From the NCBI RefSeq assembly GCF_963576545.1, contig NW_026870425.1:434001-498000 (forward strand): a DNA stretch of 64,000 nucleotides. The letters are read 5' to 3'. This DNA comes from Limanda limanda. Its lineage: Eukaryota; Chordata; Actinopteri; Pleuronectiformes; Pleuronectidae. The notes under the pieces were generated by a model that saw only the letters and a list, made by a program, of their open reading frames with translations, had not been told where the DNA came from and did no database searches. Below are positions 38,850 to 53,000 of the stretch, piece after piece. The stretch's first letter is position 1. Each line of letters starts with the position of its first letter. Position numbers and translations under genes: made by a program.

Positions 38850-41800
38850 GTGGGGGTAGAGCCTACTTGCAAGTCTCTCCGACCTTCACAAAAAAAGTTA
38901 TTCAAGAATATCTCTTTCTCCTATGTGCTTTCATCCCTAACCCTAACCCTAACCCTTCCGAAAGTCGGAGAAGCTCAAGGATGGTACCGATCGATGCGCG
39001 CTACCCCATTTAGTGGGGGTAGAGCCTACTTGCAAGTCTCTCCGACCTTCACAAAAAAAGTTATTCAAGAATATCTCCTCAGATTTGGGGGAATTTCGTC
39101 GGTCGACCTCTTCCGAAGGTCGTACAAGCTCGGGGATGGTACCAATCGATCCGCAGGACCCAAATTAGTCCAGATGCAACCACTTTCCAAGTCTCTCCGA
39201 CCTTCACAAAAAAAGTTATTCAAGAATATCTCTTTCTCCTATGTGCTTTCATCCCTAACCCTAACCCTAACCCTTCCGAAAGTCGGAGAAGCTCGGGGAT
39301 GGTACCGATCGATGCGCGCTACCCCATTTAGTGGGGGTAGAGCCTACTTGCAAGTCTCTCCGACCTTCACAAAAAAAGTTATTCAAGAATATCTCTTTCT
39401 CCTATGTGCTTTCATCCCTAACCCTAACCCTAACCCTTCCGAAAGTCGGAGAAGCTCAAGGATGGTACCGATCGATGCGCGCTACCCCATTTAGTGGGGG
39501 TAGAGCCTACTTGCAAGTCTCTCCGACCTTCACAAAAAAAGTTATTCAAGAATATCTCCTCAGATTTGGGGGAATTTCGTCGGTCGACCTCTTCCGAAGG
39601 TCGTACAAGCTCGGAGATGGTACCAATCGATCCGCAAGACCCAAATTAGTCCAGATGCAACCACTTTCCAAGTCTCTCCGACCTTCACAAAAAAAGTTAT
39701 TCAAGAATATCTCTTTCTCCTATGTGCTTTCATCCCTAACCCTAACCCTAACCCTTCCGAAAGTCGGAGAAGCTCGGGGATGGTACCGATCGATGCGCGC
39801 TACCCCATTTAGTGGGGGTAGAGCCTACTTGCAAGTCTCTCCGACCTTCACAAAAAAAGTTATTCAAGAATATCTCTTTCTCCTATGTGCTTTCATCCCT
39901 AACCCTAACCCTAACCCTTCCGAAAGTCGGAGAAGCTCAAGGATGGTACCGATCGATGCGCGCTACCCCATTTAGTGGGGGTAGAGCCTACTTGCAAGTC
40001 TCTCCGACCTTCACAAAAAAAGTTATTCAAGAATATCTCTTTCTCCTATGTGCTTTCATCCCTAACCCTAACCCTAACCCTTCCGAAAGTCGGAGAAGCT
40101 CAAGGATGGTACCGATCGATGCGCGCTACCCCATTTAGTGGGGGTAGAGCCTACTTGCAAGTCTCTCCGACCTTCACAAAAAAAGTTATTCAAGAATATC
40201 TCCTCAGATTTGGGGGAATTTCGTCGGTCGACCTCTTCCGAAGGTCGTACAAGCTCGGGGATGGTACCAATCGATCTGCAGGACCCAAATTAGTCCAGAT
40301 GCAACCACTTTCCAAGTCTCTCCGACCTTCACAAAAAAAGTTATTCAAGAATATCTCTTTCTCCTATGTGCTTTCATCCCTAACCCTAACCCTAACCCTT
40401 CCGAAAGTCGGAGAAGCTCGGGGATGGTACCGATCGATGCGCGCTACCCCATTTAGTGGGGGTAGAGCCTACTTGCAAGTCTCTCCGACCTTCACAAAAA
40501 AAGTTATTCAAGAATATCTCTTTCTCCTATGTGCTTTCATCCCTAACCCTAACCCTAACCCTTCCGAAAGTCGGAGAAGCTCAAGGATGGTACCGATCGA
40601 TGCGCGCTACCCCATTTAGTGGGGGTAGAGCCTACTTGCAAGTCTCTCCGACCTTCACAAAAAAAGTTATTCAAGAATATCTCCTCAGATTTGGGGGAAT
40701 TTCGTCGGTCGACCTCTTCCGAAGGTCGTACAAGCTCGGAGATGGTACCAATCGATCCGCAAGACCCAAATTAGTCCAGATGCAACCACTTTCCAAGTCT
40801 CTCCGACCTTCACAAAAAAAGTTATTCAAGAATATCTCTTTCTCCTATGTGCTTTCATCCCTAACCCTAACCCTAACCCTTCCGAAAGTCGGAGAAGCTC
40901 GGGGATGGTACCGATCGATGCGCGCTACCCCATTTAGTGGGGGTAGAGCCTACTTGCAAGTCTCTCCGACCTTCACAAAAAAAGTTATTCAAGAATATCT
41001 CTTTCTCCTATGTGCTTTCATCCCTAACCCTAACCCTAACCCTTCCGAAAGTCGGAGAAGCTCAAGGATGGTACCGATCGATGCGCGCTACCCCATTTAG
41101 TGGGGGTAGAGCCTACTTGCAAGTCTCTCCGACCTTCACAAAAAAAGTTATTCAAGAATATCTCTTTCTCCTATGTGCTTTCATCCCTAACCCTAACCCT
41201 AACCCTTCCGAAAGTCGGAGAAGCTCAAGGATGGTACCGATCGATGCGCGCTACCCCATTTAGTGGGGGTAGAGCCTACTTGCAAGTCTCTCCGACCTTC
41301 ACAAAAAAAGTTATTCAAGAATATCTCCTCAGATTTGGGGGAATTTCGTCGGTCGACCTCTTCCGAAGGTCGTACAAGCTCGGGGATGGTACCAATCGAT
41401 CTGCAGGACCCAAATTAGTCCAGATGCAACCACTTTCCAAGTCTCTCCGACCTTCACAAAAAAAGTTATTCAAGAATATCTCTTTCTCCTATGTGCTTTC
41501 ATCCCTAACCCTAACCCTAACCCTTCCGAAAGTCGGAGAAGCTCGGGGATGGTACCGATCGATGCGCGCTACCCCATTTAGTGGGGGTAGAGCCTACTTG
41601 CAAGTCTCTCCGACCTTCACAAAAAAAGTTATTCAAGAATATCTCTTTCTCCTATGTGCTTTCATCCCTAACCCTAACCCTTCCGAAAGTCGGAGAAGCT
41701 CAAGGATGGTACCGATCGATGCGCGCTACCCCATTTAGTGGGGGTAGAGCCTACTTGCAAGTCTCTCCGACCTTCACAAAAAAAGTTATTCAAGAATATC

Positions 41801-44613
41801 TCCTCAGATTTGGGGGAATTTCGTCGGTCGACCTCTTCCGAAGGTCGTACAAGCTCGGGGATGGTACCAATCGATCCGCAAGACCCAAATTAGTCCAGAT
41901 GCAACCACTTTCCAAGTCTCTCCGACCTTCACAAAAAAAGTTATTCAAGAATATCTCTTTCTCCTATGTGCTTTCATCCCTAACCCTAACCCTTCCGAAA
42001 GTCGGAGAAGCTCGGGGATGGTACTGATCGATGCGCGCTACCCCATTTAGTGGGGGTAGAGCCTACTTGCAAGTCTCTCCGACCTTCACAAAAAAAGTTA
42101 TTCAAGAATATCTCTTTCTCCTATGTGCTTTCATCCCTAACCCTAACCCTAACCCTTCCGAAAGTCGGAGAAGCTCAAGGATGGTACCGATCGATGCGCG
42201 CTACCCCATTTAGTGGGGGTAGAGCCTACTTGCAAGTCTCTCCGACCTTCACAAAAAAAGTTATTCAAGAATATCTCTTTCTCCTATGTGCTTTCATCCC
42301 TAACCCTAACCCTAACCCTTACGAAAGTCGGAGAAGCTCAAGGATGGTACCGATCGATGCGCGCTACCCCATTTAGTGGGGGTAGAGCCTACTTGCAAGT
42401 CTCTCCGACCTTCACAAAAAAAGTTATTCAAGAATATCTCCTCAGATTTGGGGGAATTTCGTCGGTCGACCTCTTCCGAAGGTCGTACAAGCTCGGGGAT
42501 GGTACCAATCGATCCGCAGGACCCAAATTAGTCCAGATGCAACCACTTTCCAAGTCTCTCCGACCTTCACAAAAAAAGTTATTCAAGAATATCTCTTTCT
42601 CCTATGTGCTTTCATCCCTAACCCTAACCCTTCCGAAAGTCGGAGAAGCTCGGGGATGGTACCGATCGATGCGCGCTACCCCATTTAGTGGGGGTAGAGC
42701 CTACTTGCAAGTCTCTCCGACCTTCACAAAAAAAGTTATTCAAGAATATCTCTTTCTCCTATGTGCTTTCATCCCTAACCCTAACCCTAACCCTTCCGAA
42801 AGTCGGAGAAGCTCAAGGATGGTACCGATCGATGCGCGCTACCCCATTTAGTGGGGGTAGAGCCTACTTGCAAGTCTCTCCGACCTTCACAAAAAAAGTT
42901 ATTCAAGAATATCTCCTCAGATTTGGGGGAATTCTGTCGGTCGACCTCTTCCGAAGGTCGTACAAGCTCAGGGATGGTACCAATCGATCCGCAGGACCAA
43001 AATTAGTCCAGATGCAACCACTTTCCAAGTCTCTCCGACCTTCACAAAAAAAGTTATTCAAGAATATCTCTTTCTCCTATGTGCTTTCATCCCTAACCCT
43101 AACCCTAACCCTTCCGAAAGTCGGAGAAGCTCAAGGATGGTACCGATCGATGCGCGCTACCCTATTTAGTGGGGGTAGAGCCTACTTGCAAGTCTCTCCG
43201 ACCTTCACAAAAAAAGTTATTCAAGAATATCTCCTCAGATTTGGGGGAATTTCGTCGGTCGACCTCTTCCGAAGGTCGTACAAGCTCGGGGATGGTACCA
43301 ATCGATCCGCAGGACCCAAATTAGTCCAGATGCAACCACTTTCCAAGTCTCTCCGACCTTCACAAAAAAAGTTATTCAAGAATATCTCTTTCTCCTATGT
43401 GCTTTCATCCCTAACCCTAACCCTAACCCTTCCGAAAGTCGGAGAAGCTCGGGGATGGTACCGATCGATGCGCGCTACCCCATTTAGTGGGGGTAGAGCC
43501 TACTTGCAAGTCTCTCCGACCTTCACAAAAAAAGTTATTCAAGAATATCTCTTTCTCCTATGTGCTTTCATCCCTAACCCTAACCCTAACCCTTCCGAAA
43601 GTCGGAGAAGCTCAAGGATGGTACCGATCGATGTGCGCTACCCCATTTAGTGGGGGTAGAGCCTACTTGCAAGTCTCTCCGACCTTCACAAAAAAAGTTA
43701 TTCAAGAATATCTCCTCAGATTTGGGGGAATTTCGTCGGTCGACCTCTTCCGAAGGTCGTACAAGCTCGGGGATGGTACCAATCGATCCGCAGGACCCAA
43801 ATTAGTCCAGATGCAACCACTTTCCAAGTCTCTCCGACCTTCACAAAAAAAGTTATTCAAGAATATCTCTTTCTCCTATGTGCTTTCATCCCTAACCCTA
43901 ACCCTAACCCTTCCGAAAGTCGGAGAAGCTCGGGGATGGTACCGATCGATGCGCGCTACCCCATTTAGTGGGGGTAGAGCCTACTTGCAAGTCTCTCCGA
44001 CCTTCACAAAAAAAGTTATTCAAGAATATCTCTTTCTCCTATGTGCTTTCATCCCTAACCCTAACCCTAACCCTTCCGAAAGTCGGAGAAGCTCAAGGAT
44101 GGTACCGATCGATGCGCGCTACCCCATTTAGTGGGGGTAGAGCCTACTTGCAAGTCTCTCCGACCTTCACAAAAAAAGTTATTCAAGAATATCTCTTTCT
44201 CCTATGTGCTTTCATCCCTAACCCTAACCCTAACCCTTCCGAAAGTCGGAGAAGCTCAAGGATGGTACCGATCGATGCGCGCTACCCCATTTAGTGGGGG
44301 TAGAGCCTACTTGCAAGTCTCTCCGACCTTCACAAAAAAAGTTATTCAAGAATATCTCTTTCTCCTATGTGCTTTCATCCCTAACCCTAACCCTAACCCT
44401 TCCGAAAGTCGGAGAAGCTCGGGGATGGTACCGATCGATGCGCGCTACCCCATTTAGTGGGGGTAGAGCCTACTTGCAAGTCTCTCCGACCTTCACAAAA
44501 AAAGTTATTCAAGAATATCTCTTTCTCCTATGTGCTTTCATCCCTAACCCTAACCCTTCCGAAAGTCGGAGAAGCTCAAGGATGGTACCGATCGATGCGC
44601 GCTACCCCATTTA
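38850..44613 (+). repeat. Higher-order block H8 (26 tel, 10 N; 5764 bp)
   Basis: It has the same length, unit order and two-hexamer positions as H4, at an offset of 21802 bp. It shares the CCCTTACGAAAG variant (42321 matching 20519) but lacks the three H4/H5 private variants. It is thus a sister copy that split off before those arose, or that was corrected afterwards. Confidence 0.9.
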
Positions 44614-47014
44614 GTGGGGGTAGAGCCTACTTGCAAGTCTCTCCGACCTTCACAAAAAAAGTTATTCAAGAATATCTCTTTCTCCTATGTGCTTTCATCC
44701 CTAACCCTAACCCTAACCCTTCCGAAAGTCGGAGAAGCTCAAGGATGGTACCGATCGATGCGCGCTACCCCATTTAGTGGGGGTAGAGCCTACTTGCAAG
44801 TCTCTCCGACCTTCACAAAAAAAGTTATTCAAGAATATCTCCTCAGATTTGGGGGAATTTCGTCGGTCGACCTCTTCCGAAGGTCGTACAAGCTCGGGGA
44901 TGGTACCAATCGATCCGCAGGACCCAAATTAGTCCAGATGCAACCACTTTCCAAGTCTCTCCGACCTTCACAAAAAAAGTTATTCAAGAATATCTCTTTC
45001 TCCTATGTTCTTTCATCCCTAACCCTAACCCTAACCCTTCCGAAAGTCGGAGAAGCTCGGGGATGGTACCGATCGATGCGCGCTACCCCATTTAGTGGGG
45101 GTAGAGCCTACTTGCAAGTCTCTCCGACCTTCACAAACAAAGTTATTCAAGAATATCTCTTTCTCCTATGTGCTTTCATCCCTAACCCTAACCCTAACCC
45201 TTCCGAAAGTCGGAGAAGCTCAAGGATGGTACCGATCGATGCGCGCTACCCCATTTAGTGGGGGTAGAGCCTACTTGCAAGTCTCTCCGACCTTCACAAA
45301 AAAAGTTATTCAAGAATATCTCCTCAGATTTGGGGGAATTTCGTCGGTCGACCTCTTCCGAAGGTCGTACAAGCTCGGAGATGGTACCAATCGATCCGCA
45401 AGACCCAAATTAGTCCAGATGCAACCACTTTCCAAGTCTCTCCGACCTTCACAAAAAAAGTTATTCAAGAATATCTCTTTCTCCTATGTGCTTTCATCCC
45501 TAACCCTAACCCTAACCCTTCCGAAAGTCGGAGAAGCTCGGGGATGGTACCGATCGATGCGCGCTACCCCATTTAGTGGGGGTAGAGCCTACTTGCAAGT
45601 CTCTCCGACCTTCACAAAAAAAGTTATTCAAGAATATCTCTTTCTCCTATGTGCTTTCATCCCTAACCCTAACCCTAACCCTTCCGAAAGTCGGAGAAGC
45701 TCAAGGATGGTACCGATCGATGCGCGCTACCCCATTTAGTGGGGGTAGAGCCTACTTGCAAGTCTCTCCGACCTTCACAAAAAAAGTTATTCAAGAATAT
45801 CTCTTTCTCCTATGTGCTTTCATCCCTAACCCTAACCCTAACCCTTCCGAAAGTCGGAGAAGCTCAAGGATGGTACCGATCGATGCGCGCTACCCCATTT
45901 AGTGGGGGTAGAGCCTACTTGCAAGTCTCTCCGACCTTCACAAAAAAAGTTATTCAAGAATATCTCCTCAGATTTGGGGGAATTTCGTCGGTCGACCTCT
46001 TCCGAAGGTCGTACAAGCTCGGGGATGGTACCAATCGATCTGCAGGACCCAAATTAGTCCAGATGCAACCACTTTCCAAGTCTCTCCGACCTTCACAAAA
46101 AAAGTTATTCAAGAATATCTCTTTCTCCTATGTGCTTTCATCCCTAACCCTAACCCTAACCCTTCCGAAAGTCGGAGAAGCTCGGGGATGGTACCGATCG
46201 ATGCGCGCTACCCCATTTAGTGGGGGTAGAGCCTACTTGCAAGTCTCTCCGACCTTCACAAAAAAAGTTATTCAAGAATATGTCTTTCTCCTATGTGCTT
46301 TCATCCCTAACCCTAACCCTAACCCTTCCGAAAGTCGGAGAAGCTCAAGGATGGTACCGATCGATGCGCGCTACCCCATTTAGTGGGGGTAGAGCCTACT
46401 TGCAAGTCTCTCCGACCTTCACAAAAAAAGTTATTCAAGAATATCTCCTCAGATTTGGGGGAATTTCGTCGGTCGACCTCTTCCGAAGGTCGTACAAGCT
46501 CGGGGATGGTACCAATCGATCTGCAAGACCCAAATTAGTCCAGATGCAACCACTTTCCAAGTCTCTCCGACCTTCACAAAAAAAGTTATTCAAGAATATC
46601 TCTTTCTCCTATGTGCTTTCATCCCTAACCCTAACCCTTCCGAAAGTCGGAGAAGCTCGGGGATGGTACTGATCGATGCGCGCTACCCCATTTAGTGGGG
46701 GTAGAGCCTACTTGCAAGTCTCTCCGACCTTCACAAAAAAAGTTATTCAAGAATATCTCTTTCTCCTATGTGCTTTCATCCCTAACCCTAACCCTAACCC
46801 TTCCGAAAGTCGGAGAAGCTCAAGGATGGTACCGATCGATGCGCGCTACCCCATTTAGTGGGGGTAGAGCCTACTTGCAAGTCTCTCCGACCTTCACAAA
46901 AAAAGTTATTCAAGAATATCTCTTTCTCCTATGTGCTTTCATCCCTAACCCTAACCCTTACGAAAGTCGGAGAAGCTCAAGGATGGTACCGATCGATGCG
47001 CGCTACCCCATTTA
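44614..47014 (+). repeat. Truncated higher-order block H9 (11 tel, 4 N; 2401 bp)
   Basis: The single-unit count before each dimer is 1-1-2-1, then 2 singles before the dimer at 47015. Its first 2 kb match H6 at an offset of 16038 (shared variant at 46282). Substitutions at 45009 and 45138 appear private. Its last units carry CCCTTACGAAAG (46939), a marker found further along in H4, so a segment has been lost. It is the last block before the dimeric region. Confidence 0.85.
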
Positions 47015-50000
47015 GTGGGGGTAGAGCCTACTTGCAAGTCTCTCCGACCTTCACAAAAAAAGTTATTCAAGAATATCTCCTCAGATTTGGGGGAATTTCG
47101 TCGGTCGACCTCTTCCGAAGGTCGTACAAGCTCGGGGATGGTACCAATCGATCCGCAGGACCCAAATTAGTCCAGATGCAACCACTTTCCAAGTCTCTCC
47201 GACCTTCACAAAAAAAGTTATTCAAGAATATCTCTTTCTCCTATGTGCTTTCATCCCTAACCCTAACCCTAACCTTTCCGAAAGTCGGAGAAGCTCAATG
47301 ATGGTACCGATCGATGCGCGCTACCCCATTTAGTGGGGGTAGAGCCTACTTGCAAGTCTCTCCGACCTTCACAAAAAAAGTTATTCAAGAATATCTCCTC
47401 AGATTTGGGGGAATTTCGTCGGTCGACCTCTTCCGAAGGTCGTACAAGCTCGGGGATGGTACCAATCGATCCGCAGGACCCAAATTAGTCCAGATGCAAC
47501 CACTTTCCAAGTCTCTCCGACCTTCACAAAAAAAGTTATTCAAGAATATCTCTTTCTCCTATGTGCTTTCATCCCTAACCCTAACCCTAACCCTTCCGAA
47601 AGTCGGAGAAGCTCAAGGATGGTACCGATCGATGCGCACTACCCCATTTAGTGGGGGTAGAGCCTACTTGCATGTCTCTCCGACCTTCACAAAAAAAGTT
47701 ATTCAAGAATATCTCCTCAGATTTGGGGGAATTCTGTCGGTCGACCTCTTCCGAAGGTCGTACAAGCTCGGGGATGGTACCAATCGATCTGCAGGACCCA
47801 AATTAGTCCAGATGCAACCACTTTACAAGTCTCTCCGACCTTCACAAAAAAAGTTATTCAAGAATATCTCTTTCTCCTATGTGCTTTCATCCCTAACCCT
47901 AACCCTAACCCTTACGAAAGTCGGAGAAGCTCAAGAATGGTACCGATCGATGCGCGCTACCCCATTTAGTGGGGGTAGAGCCTACTTGCAAGTCTCTCCG
48001 ACCTTCAAAAAAAAAGTTATTCAAGAATATCTCCTCAGATTTGGGGGAATTCTGTCGGTCGACCTCTTTCGAAGGTCGTACAAGCTCAGGGATGGTACCA
48101 ATCGATCCGCAGGACCCAAATTAGTCCAGATGCAACCACTTTCCAAGTCTCTCCGACCTTCACAAAAAAAGTTATTCAAGAATATCTCTTTCTCCTATGT
48201 GCTTTCATCCCTAACCCTAACCCTAACCCTTCCGAAAGTCGGAGAAGCTCAAGGATGGTACCGATCGATGCGCATTACCCCATTTAGTGGGGGTAGAGCC
48301 TACTTGCAAGTCTCTCCGACCTTCACAAAAAAAGTTATTCAAGAATATCTCCTCAGATTTGGGGGAATTTCGTCGGTCGACCTCTTCCAAAGGTCGTACA
48401 AGCTCGGGGATGGTACCAATCGATCAGCAGGACCCAAATTAGTCCAGATGCAACCACTTTCCAAGTCTCTCCGACCTTCACAAAAAAAGTTATTCAAGAA
48501 TATCTCTTTCTCCTATGTGCTTTCATCCCTAACCCTAACCCTAACCCTTCCGAAAGTCGGAGAAGCTCAAGGATGGTACCGATCGATGTGCATTACCCCA
48601 TTTAGTGGGGGTAGAGCCTACTTGCAAGTCTCTCCGACCTTCACAAAAAAAGTTATTCAAGAATATCTCCTCAGATTTGGGGGAATTTCGTAGGTCGACC
48701 TCTTCCGAAGGTCGTACAAGCTCGGGGATGGTACCAATCGATCAGCAGGACCCAAATTAGTCCAGATGCAACCACTTTCCAAGTCTCTCCGACCTTCACA
48801 AAAAAAGTTATTCAAGAATATCTCTTTCTCCTATGTGCTTTCATCCCTAACCCTAACCCTAACCCTTCCGAAAGTCGGAGAAGCTCAAGGATGGTACCGA
48901 TCGATGCGCGCTACCCCATTTAGTGGGGGTAGAGCCTACTTGCAAGTCTCTCCGACCTTCACAAAAAAAGTTATTCAAGAATATCTCCTCAGATTTGGGG
49001 GAATTCTGTCGGTCGACCTCTTTCGAAGGTCGTACAAGCTCGGGGATGGTACCAATCGATCCGCAGGACCCAAATTAGTCCAGATGCAACCACTTTCCAA
49101 GTCTCTCCGACCTTCACAAAAAAAGTTATTCAAGAATATCTCTTTCTCCTATGTGCTTTCATCCCTAACCCTAACCCTAACCCTTCCAAAAGTCGGAGAA
49201 GCTCAATGATGGTACCGATCGATGCGCGCTACCCCATTTAGTGGGGGTAGAGCCTACTTGCAAGTCTCTCCGACCTTCACAAAAAAAGTTATTCAAGAAT
49301 ATCTCCTCAGATTTGGGGGAATTTCGTCGGTCGACCTCTTCCGAAGGTCGTACAAGCTCGGGGATGGTACCAATCGATCCGCAGGACCCAAATTAGTCCA
49401 GATGCAACCACTTTCCAAGTCTCTCTGACCTTCACAAAAAAAGTTATTCAAGAATATCTCTTTCTCCTATGTGCTTTCATCCCTAACCCTAACCCTAACC
49501 CTTCCGAAAGTCGGAGAAGCTCAAGGATGGTACCGATCGATGCGCATTACCCCATTTAGTGGGGGTAGAGCCTACTTGCAAGTCTCTCCGACCTTCACAA
49601 AAAAAGTTATTCAAGAATATCTCCTCAGATTTGGGGGAATTTCGTCGGTCGACCTCTTCCGAAGGTCGTACAAGCTCGGGGATGGTACCAATCGATCAGC
49701 AGGACCCAAATTAGTCCAGATGCAACCACTTTCCAAGTCTCTCCGACCTTCACAAAAAAAGTTATTCAAGAATATCTCTTTCTCCTATGTGCTTTCATCC
49801 CTAACCCTAACCCTAACCCTTCCGAAAGTCGGAGAAGCTCGGGGATGGTACCGATCGATGCGCGCTACCCCATTTAGTGGGGGTAGAGCCTACTTGCAAG
49901 TCTCTCCGACCTTCACAAAAAAAGTTATTCAAGAATATCTCCTCAGATTTGGGGGAATTTCGTCGGTCGACCTCTTCCGAAGGTCGTACAAGCTCGGGGA

Positions 50001-53000
50001 TGGTACCAATCGATCAGCAGGACCCAAATTAGTCCAGATGCAACCACTTTCCAAGTCTCTCTGACCTTCACAAAAAAAGTTATTCAAGAATATCTCTTTC
50101 TCCTATGTGCTTTCATCCCTAACCCTAACCCTAACCCTTCCAAAAGTCGGAGAAGCTCAATGATGGTACCGATCGATGCGCGCTACCCCATTTAGTGGGG
50201 GTAGAGCCTACTTGCAAGTCTCTCCGACCTTCACAAAAAAAGTTATTCAAGAATATCTCCTCAGATTTGGGGGAATTTCGTCGGTCGACCTCTTCCGAAG
50301 GTTGTACAAGCTCGGGGATGGTACCAATCGATCCGCAGGACCCAAATTAGTCCAGATGCAACCACTTTCCAAGTCTCTCTGACCTTCACAAAAAAAGTTA
50401 TTCAAGAATATCTCTTTCTCCTATGTGCTTTCATCCCTAACCCTAACCCTAACCCTTCCGAAAGTCGGAGAAGCTCAAGGATGGTATCGATCGATGCGCA
50501 CTACCCCATTTAGTGGGGGTAGAGTCTACTTGCAAGTCTCTCCGACCTTCACAAAAAAAGTTATTCAAGAATATCTCCTCAGATTTGGGGGAATTCTGTC
50601 GGTCGACCTCTTCCGAAGGTCGTACAAGCTCGGGGATGGTACCAATCGATCCGCAGGACCCAAATTAGTCCAGATGCAACCACTTTCCAAGTCTCTCCGA
50701 CCTTCACAAAAAAAGTTATTCAAGAATATCTCTATCTCCTATGTGCTTTCATCCCTAACCCTAACCCTAACCCTTCCGAAAGTCGGAGAAGCTCAAAGAT
50801 GGTACCGATCGATGCGCGCTACCCCATTTAGTGGGGGTAGAGCCTACTTGCAAGTCTCTCCGACCTTCACAAAAAAAGTTATTCAAGAATATCTCCTCAG
50901 ATTTGGGGGAATTCTGTCGGTCGACCTTTTTCAAAGGTCGTACAAGCTCGGGGATGGTACCAATCGATCCGCAGGACCCAAATTAGTCCAGATGCAACCA
51001 CTTTCCAAGTCTCTCCGACCTTCACAAAAAAAGTTATTCAAGAATATCTCTTTCTCCTATGTGCTTTCATCCCTAACCCTAACCCTAACCCTTCCGAAAG
51101 TCGGAGAAGCTCAAGGATGGTACCGATCGATGCGCATTACCCCATTTAGTGGGGGTAGAGCCTACTTGCAAGTCTCTCCAACCTTCACAAAAAAAGTTAT
51201 TCAAGAATATCTCCTCAGATTTGGGGGAATTCTGTCGGTCGACCTCTTTCGAAGGTCGTACAAGCTCGGGGATGGTACCAATCGATCCGCAGGACCCAAA
51301 TTAGTCCAGATGCAACCACTTTCCAAGTCTCTCCGACCTTCACAAAAAAAGTTATTCAAGAATATCTCTTTCTCCTATGTGCTTTCATCCCTAACCCTAA
51401 CCCTAACCCTTCCAAAAGTCGGAGAAGCTCAATGATGGTACCGATCGATGCGCGCTACCACATTTAGTGGGGGTAGAGCCTACTTGCAAGTCTCTCCGAC
51501 CTTCACAAAAAAAGTTATTCAAGAATATCTCCTCAGATTTGGGGGAATTTCGTCGGTCGACCTCTTCCGAAGGTCGTACAAGCTCATGGATGGTACCAAT
51601 CGATCCGCAGGACCCAAATTAGTCCAGATGCAACCACTTTCCAAGTCTCTTTGACCTTCACAAAAAAAGTTATTCAAGAATATCTCTTTCTCCTATGTGC
51701 TTTCATCCCTAACCCTAACCCTAACCCTTCCGAAAGTCGGAGAAGCTCAAGGATGGTATCGATCGATGCGCACTACCCCATTTAGTGGGGGTAGAGTCTA
51801 CTTGCAAGTCTCTCCGACCTTCACAAAAAAAGTTATTCAAGAATATCTCCTCAGATTTGGGGGAATTCTGTCGGTCGACCTCTTCCGAAGGTCGTACTAG
51901 CTCGGGGATGGTACCAATCGATCTGCAGGACCCAAATTAGTCCAGATGCAACCACTTTCCAAGTCTCTCCGACCTTCACAAAAAAAGTTATTCAAGAATA
52001 TCTCTATCTCCTATGTGCTTTCATCCCTAACCCTAACCCTAACCCTTCCGAAAGTCGGAGAAGCTCAAAGATGGTACCGATCGATGCGCGCTACCCCATT
52101 TAGTGGGGGTAGAGCCTACTTGCAAGTCTCTCCGACCTTTACAAAAAAAGTTATTCAAGAATATCTCCTCAGATTTGGGGGAATTCTGTCGGTCGACCTT
52201 TTTCAAAGGTCGTACAAGCTCGGGGATGGTACCAATCGATCCGCAGGACCCAAATTAGTCCAGATGCAACCACTTTCCAAGTCTCTCCGACCTTCACAAA
52301 AAAAGTTATTCAAGAATATCTCTTTCTCCTATGTGCTTTCATCCCTAACCCTAACCCTAACCCTTCCGAAAGTCGGAGAAGCTCAAGGATGGTACTGATC
52401 GATGCGCATTACCCCATTTAGTGGGGGTAGAGCCTATTTGCAAGTCTCTCCGACCTTCACAAAAAACGTTATTCAAGAATATCTCCTCAGATTTGGGGGA
52501 ATTTCGTCGGTCGACCTCTTCCGAAAGTCGTACAAGCTCGGGGATGGTACCAATCGATCCGCAGGACCCAAATTAGTCCAGATGCAACCACTTTCCAAGT
52601 CTCTCCGACCTTCACAAAAAAAGTTATTCAAGAATATCTCTTTCTCCTATGTGCTTTCATCCCTAACCCTAACCCTAACCCTTCCGAAAGTCGGAGAAGC
52701 TCAAGGATGGTACCGATCGATGCGCATTACCCTATTTAGTGGGGGTAGAGCCTACTTGCAAGTCTCTCCGACCTTCACAAAAAAAGTTATTCAAGAATAT
52801 CTCCTCAGATTTGGGGGAATTTCGTCGGTCGACCTCTTCCGAAGGTCGTACAAGCTCGGGGATGGTACCAATCGATCTGCAGGACCCAAATTAGTCCAGA
52901 TGCAACCACTTTCCAAGTCTCTCCGACCTTCACAAAAAAAGTTATTCAAGAATATCTCTTTCTCCTATGTGCTTTCATCCCTAACCCTAACCCTAACCCT

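Noticed and set aside
1..47014. CRISPR-like array of a 45-bp direct repeat with regular intervening sequence
   Set aside because: The intervening sequences are themselves only two repeated monomer bodies of 110-118 bp, not unique spacers. There are no cas genes, and the telomeric hexamers indicate a eukaryote.
47314..48693. Open plus-strand frame of 459 codons, and similar frames of 60-426 codons throughout
   Set aside because: All are translations of the same satellite. Dimers of 318 or 312 bp keep frame and singles of 163 or 157 bp shift it by one, which fully predicts where frames open and close. The same DNA is read in different frames as separate proteins, the starts are mostly the GTG in the TTTAGTGGGG motif, and no domain is recognisable.
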